Part shown: one piece after another, positions 5,585 to 5,796 of the stretch
Numbering within the stretch: the stretch's first letter is position 1
Layout of the letters: the number at the start of each line of letters is the position of its first letter
NCBI GenBank assembly: GCA_031282705.1
Contig: JAITDF010000366.1
Span: forward strand, 1-5,796
Source: Opitutaceae bacterium
Lineage (GTDB): Bacteria; Verrucomicrobiota; Verrucomicrobiia; Opitutales; Opitutaceae
Direction of reading: 5' to 3'
Length of the DNA stretch: 5,796 nt
Notes under the pieces: model-generated
What the model saw: the letters and a program-made list of their open reading frames with translations, nothing else
What the model was told of the DNA's origin: nothing
The model's database searches: none
Translations under genes and position numbers: made by a program

Positions 5585-5735
5585 CCCAGCGTTTTGCCCC
5601 GGGTGTAATTGCGAAAGGTAGCAGAAGAAGGAGAAAATGGTAAAGGTGATGTTTTTAACCGGTTCCCAATTTTGGGGACGTACGGGGCGGGGCAATGAAT
5701 TGCCCCGTCGTTCCGAGCGAAGCGAGAAGCCTGAC
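5439..5735. repeat. Inverted pair of a 26-bp GCGAAGCG-type repeat
   Basis: Positions 5439-5464 and the reverse complement of 5710-5735 agree at 24 of 26 bases. Both contain the GCGAAGCG core, which also occurs in the outer arms of the repeat at 3700-3876. The right-hand copy, reading GTTCCGAGCGAAGCGAGAAG, resembles an extragenic repeat type (TTCCGAGCGAAGCGAGGAAT) that I recall from many unrelated bacteria. The coordinates given span both copies and the DNA between them. Confidence 0.75.
5662..5707. repeat. Two adjacent short hairpins
   Basis: The first is GTTCCCAA (5662-5669) facing TTGGGGAC (5672-5679), with one T-G wobble. The second is the perfect 9-bp CGGGGCAAT (5688-5696) facing ATTGCCCCG (5699-5707) with a 2-nt loop. 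They lie in the gene-free stretch 5586-5796. Neither has a T-run after it, so they are listed as structure rather than as terminators. Confidence 0.6.
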
Positions 5736-5737
5736 AA

Positions 5738-5796
5738 GCGGCGACAAGTCGCCGCACTCCATAATACGCCGACGGTATTTTTATGGAGTGCGGTGA
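5738..5796. repeat. Nested palindromes running off the window end
   Basis: GCGGCGAC (5738-5745) and GTCGCCGC (5748-5755) form a perfect hairpin. Overlapping it, CCGCACTCCATAA (5752-5764) and TTATGGAGTGCGG (5781-5793) are a perfect 13-bp inverted repeat around a 16-nt loop. The final bases TGA keep matching the mirror image of the left side apart from one change, so the larger palindrome probably continues beyond the window edge. Confidence 0.75.

Noticed and set aside
5566..5757. A 63-residue minus-strand open frame including SRFARND
   Set aside because: This peptide is what the GCGAAGCG-type extragenic repeat encodes when translated, a common false gene call; it also crosses the hairpins and the palindromic element end.
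5637..5796. An open frame starting at an ATG with AAGGAG just upstream and still open at the window end
   Set aside because: The spacing to AAGGAG is only 3 nt, and the frame translates at least three hairpins and a GCGAAGCG repeat, giving peptide typical of repeat DNA. Sequence beyond the window could revive it.

Overview
The window is GC-rich (by eye about 65 percent) bacterial chromosome. Protein styles point to Verrucomicrobiota, probably Opitutaceae: the wording of ScpA and its small partner, an AlgB-type sigma-54 regulator with a verrucomicrobial flavour, and intergenic DNA packed with palindromes. This assignment is an inference from remembered protein families, not a database match. 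No RNA gene, CRISPR array, transposase or phage gene is visible.

Layout. On the minus strand, reading right to left: an ECF-type RNA polymerase sigma factor (3628-2954) overlaps a small one-helix membrane protein, a likely anti-sigma factor (2964-2638). After a 5-nt gap comes a membrane-anchored periplasmic protein with Spy/CpxP-like motifs (2632-2012). A palindromic repeat region (1864-1987) follows, then scpA (1814-960), which overlaps an 84-residue conserved-looking protein (963-709). A 250-nt spacer with GGGAAC-type repeats separates this from trxA (458-129), and two hairpins (61-86 and 8-30) follow trxA. On the plus strand there is one gene, a 444-residue AlgB/NtrC-family response regulator (4012-5346), divergent from the sigma factor gene. 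From 5347 to the end (450 nt) I see no convincing gene, only a chain of inverted repeats.

How the genes fit together. The three-gene minus-strand operon has the architecture of an envelope-stress or ligand-sensing ECF circuit: a cytoplasmic sigma factor, a one-TM inhibitor, and a one-TM periplasmic protein that could sense or protect. The CnrH/CnrY/CnrX system has the same layout, but the periplasmic protein here lacks that system's histidine ligands. The divergent regulator would act at sigma-54 promoters on phosphorylation by a histidine kinase that is not in the window. ScpA serves chromosome condensation and segregation, and thioredoxin serves cytosolic thiol reduction; both look like housekeeping genes.

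The most unusual content is between the genes. Two long inverted repeats have arms built from 7-bp units. One of them (3700-3876) sits between the two divergent regulator genes, with a 40-bp perfect arm match and a G3N4 pattern able to form G-quadruplexes on each strand. A third, about 200-bp palindromic element with 19-bp perfect ends follows the response regulator.
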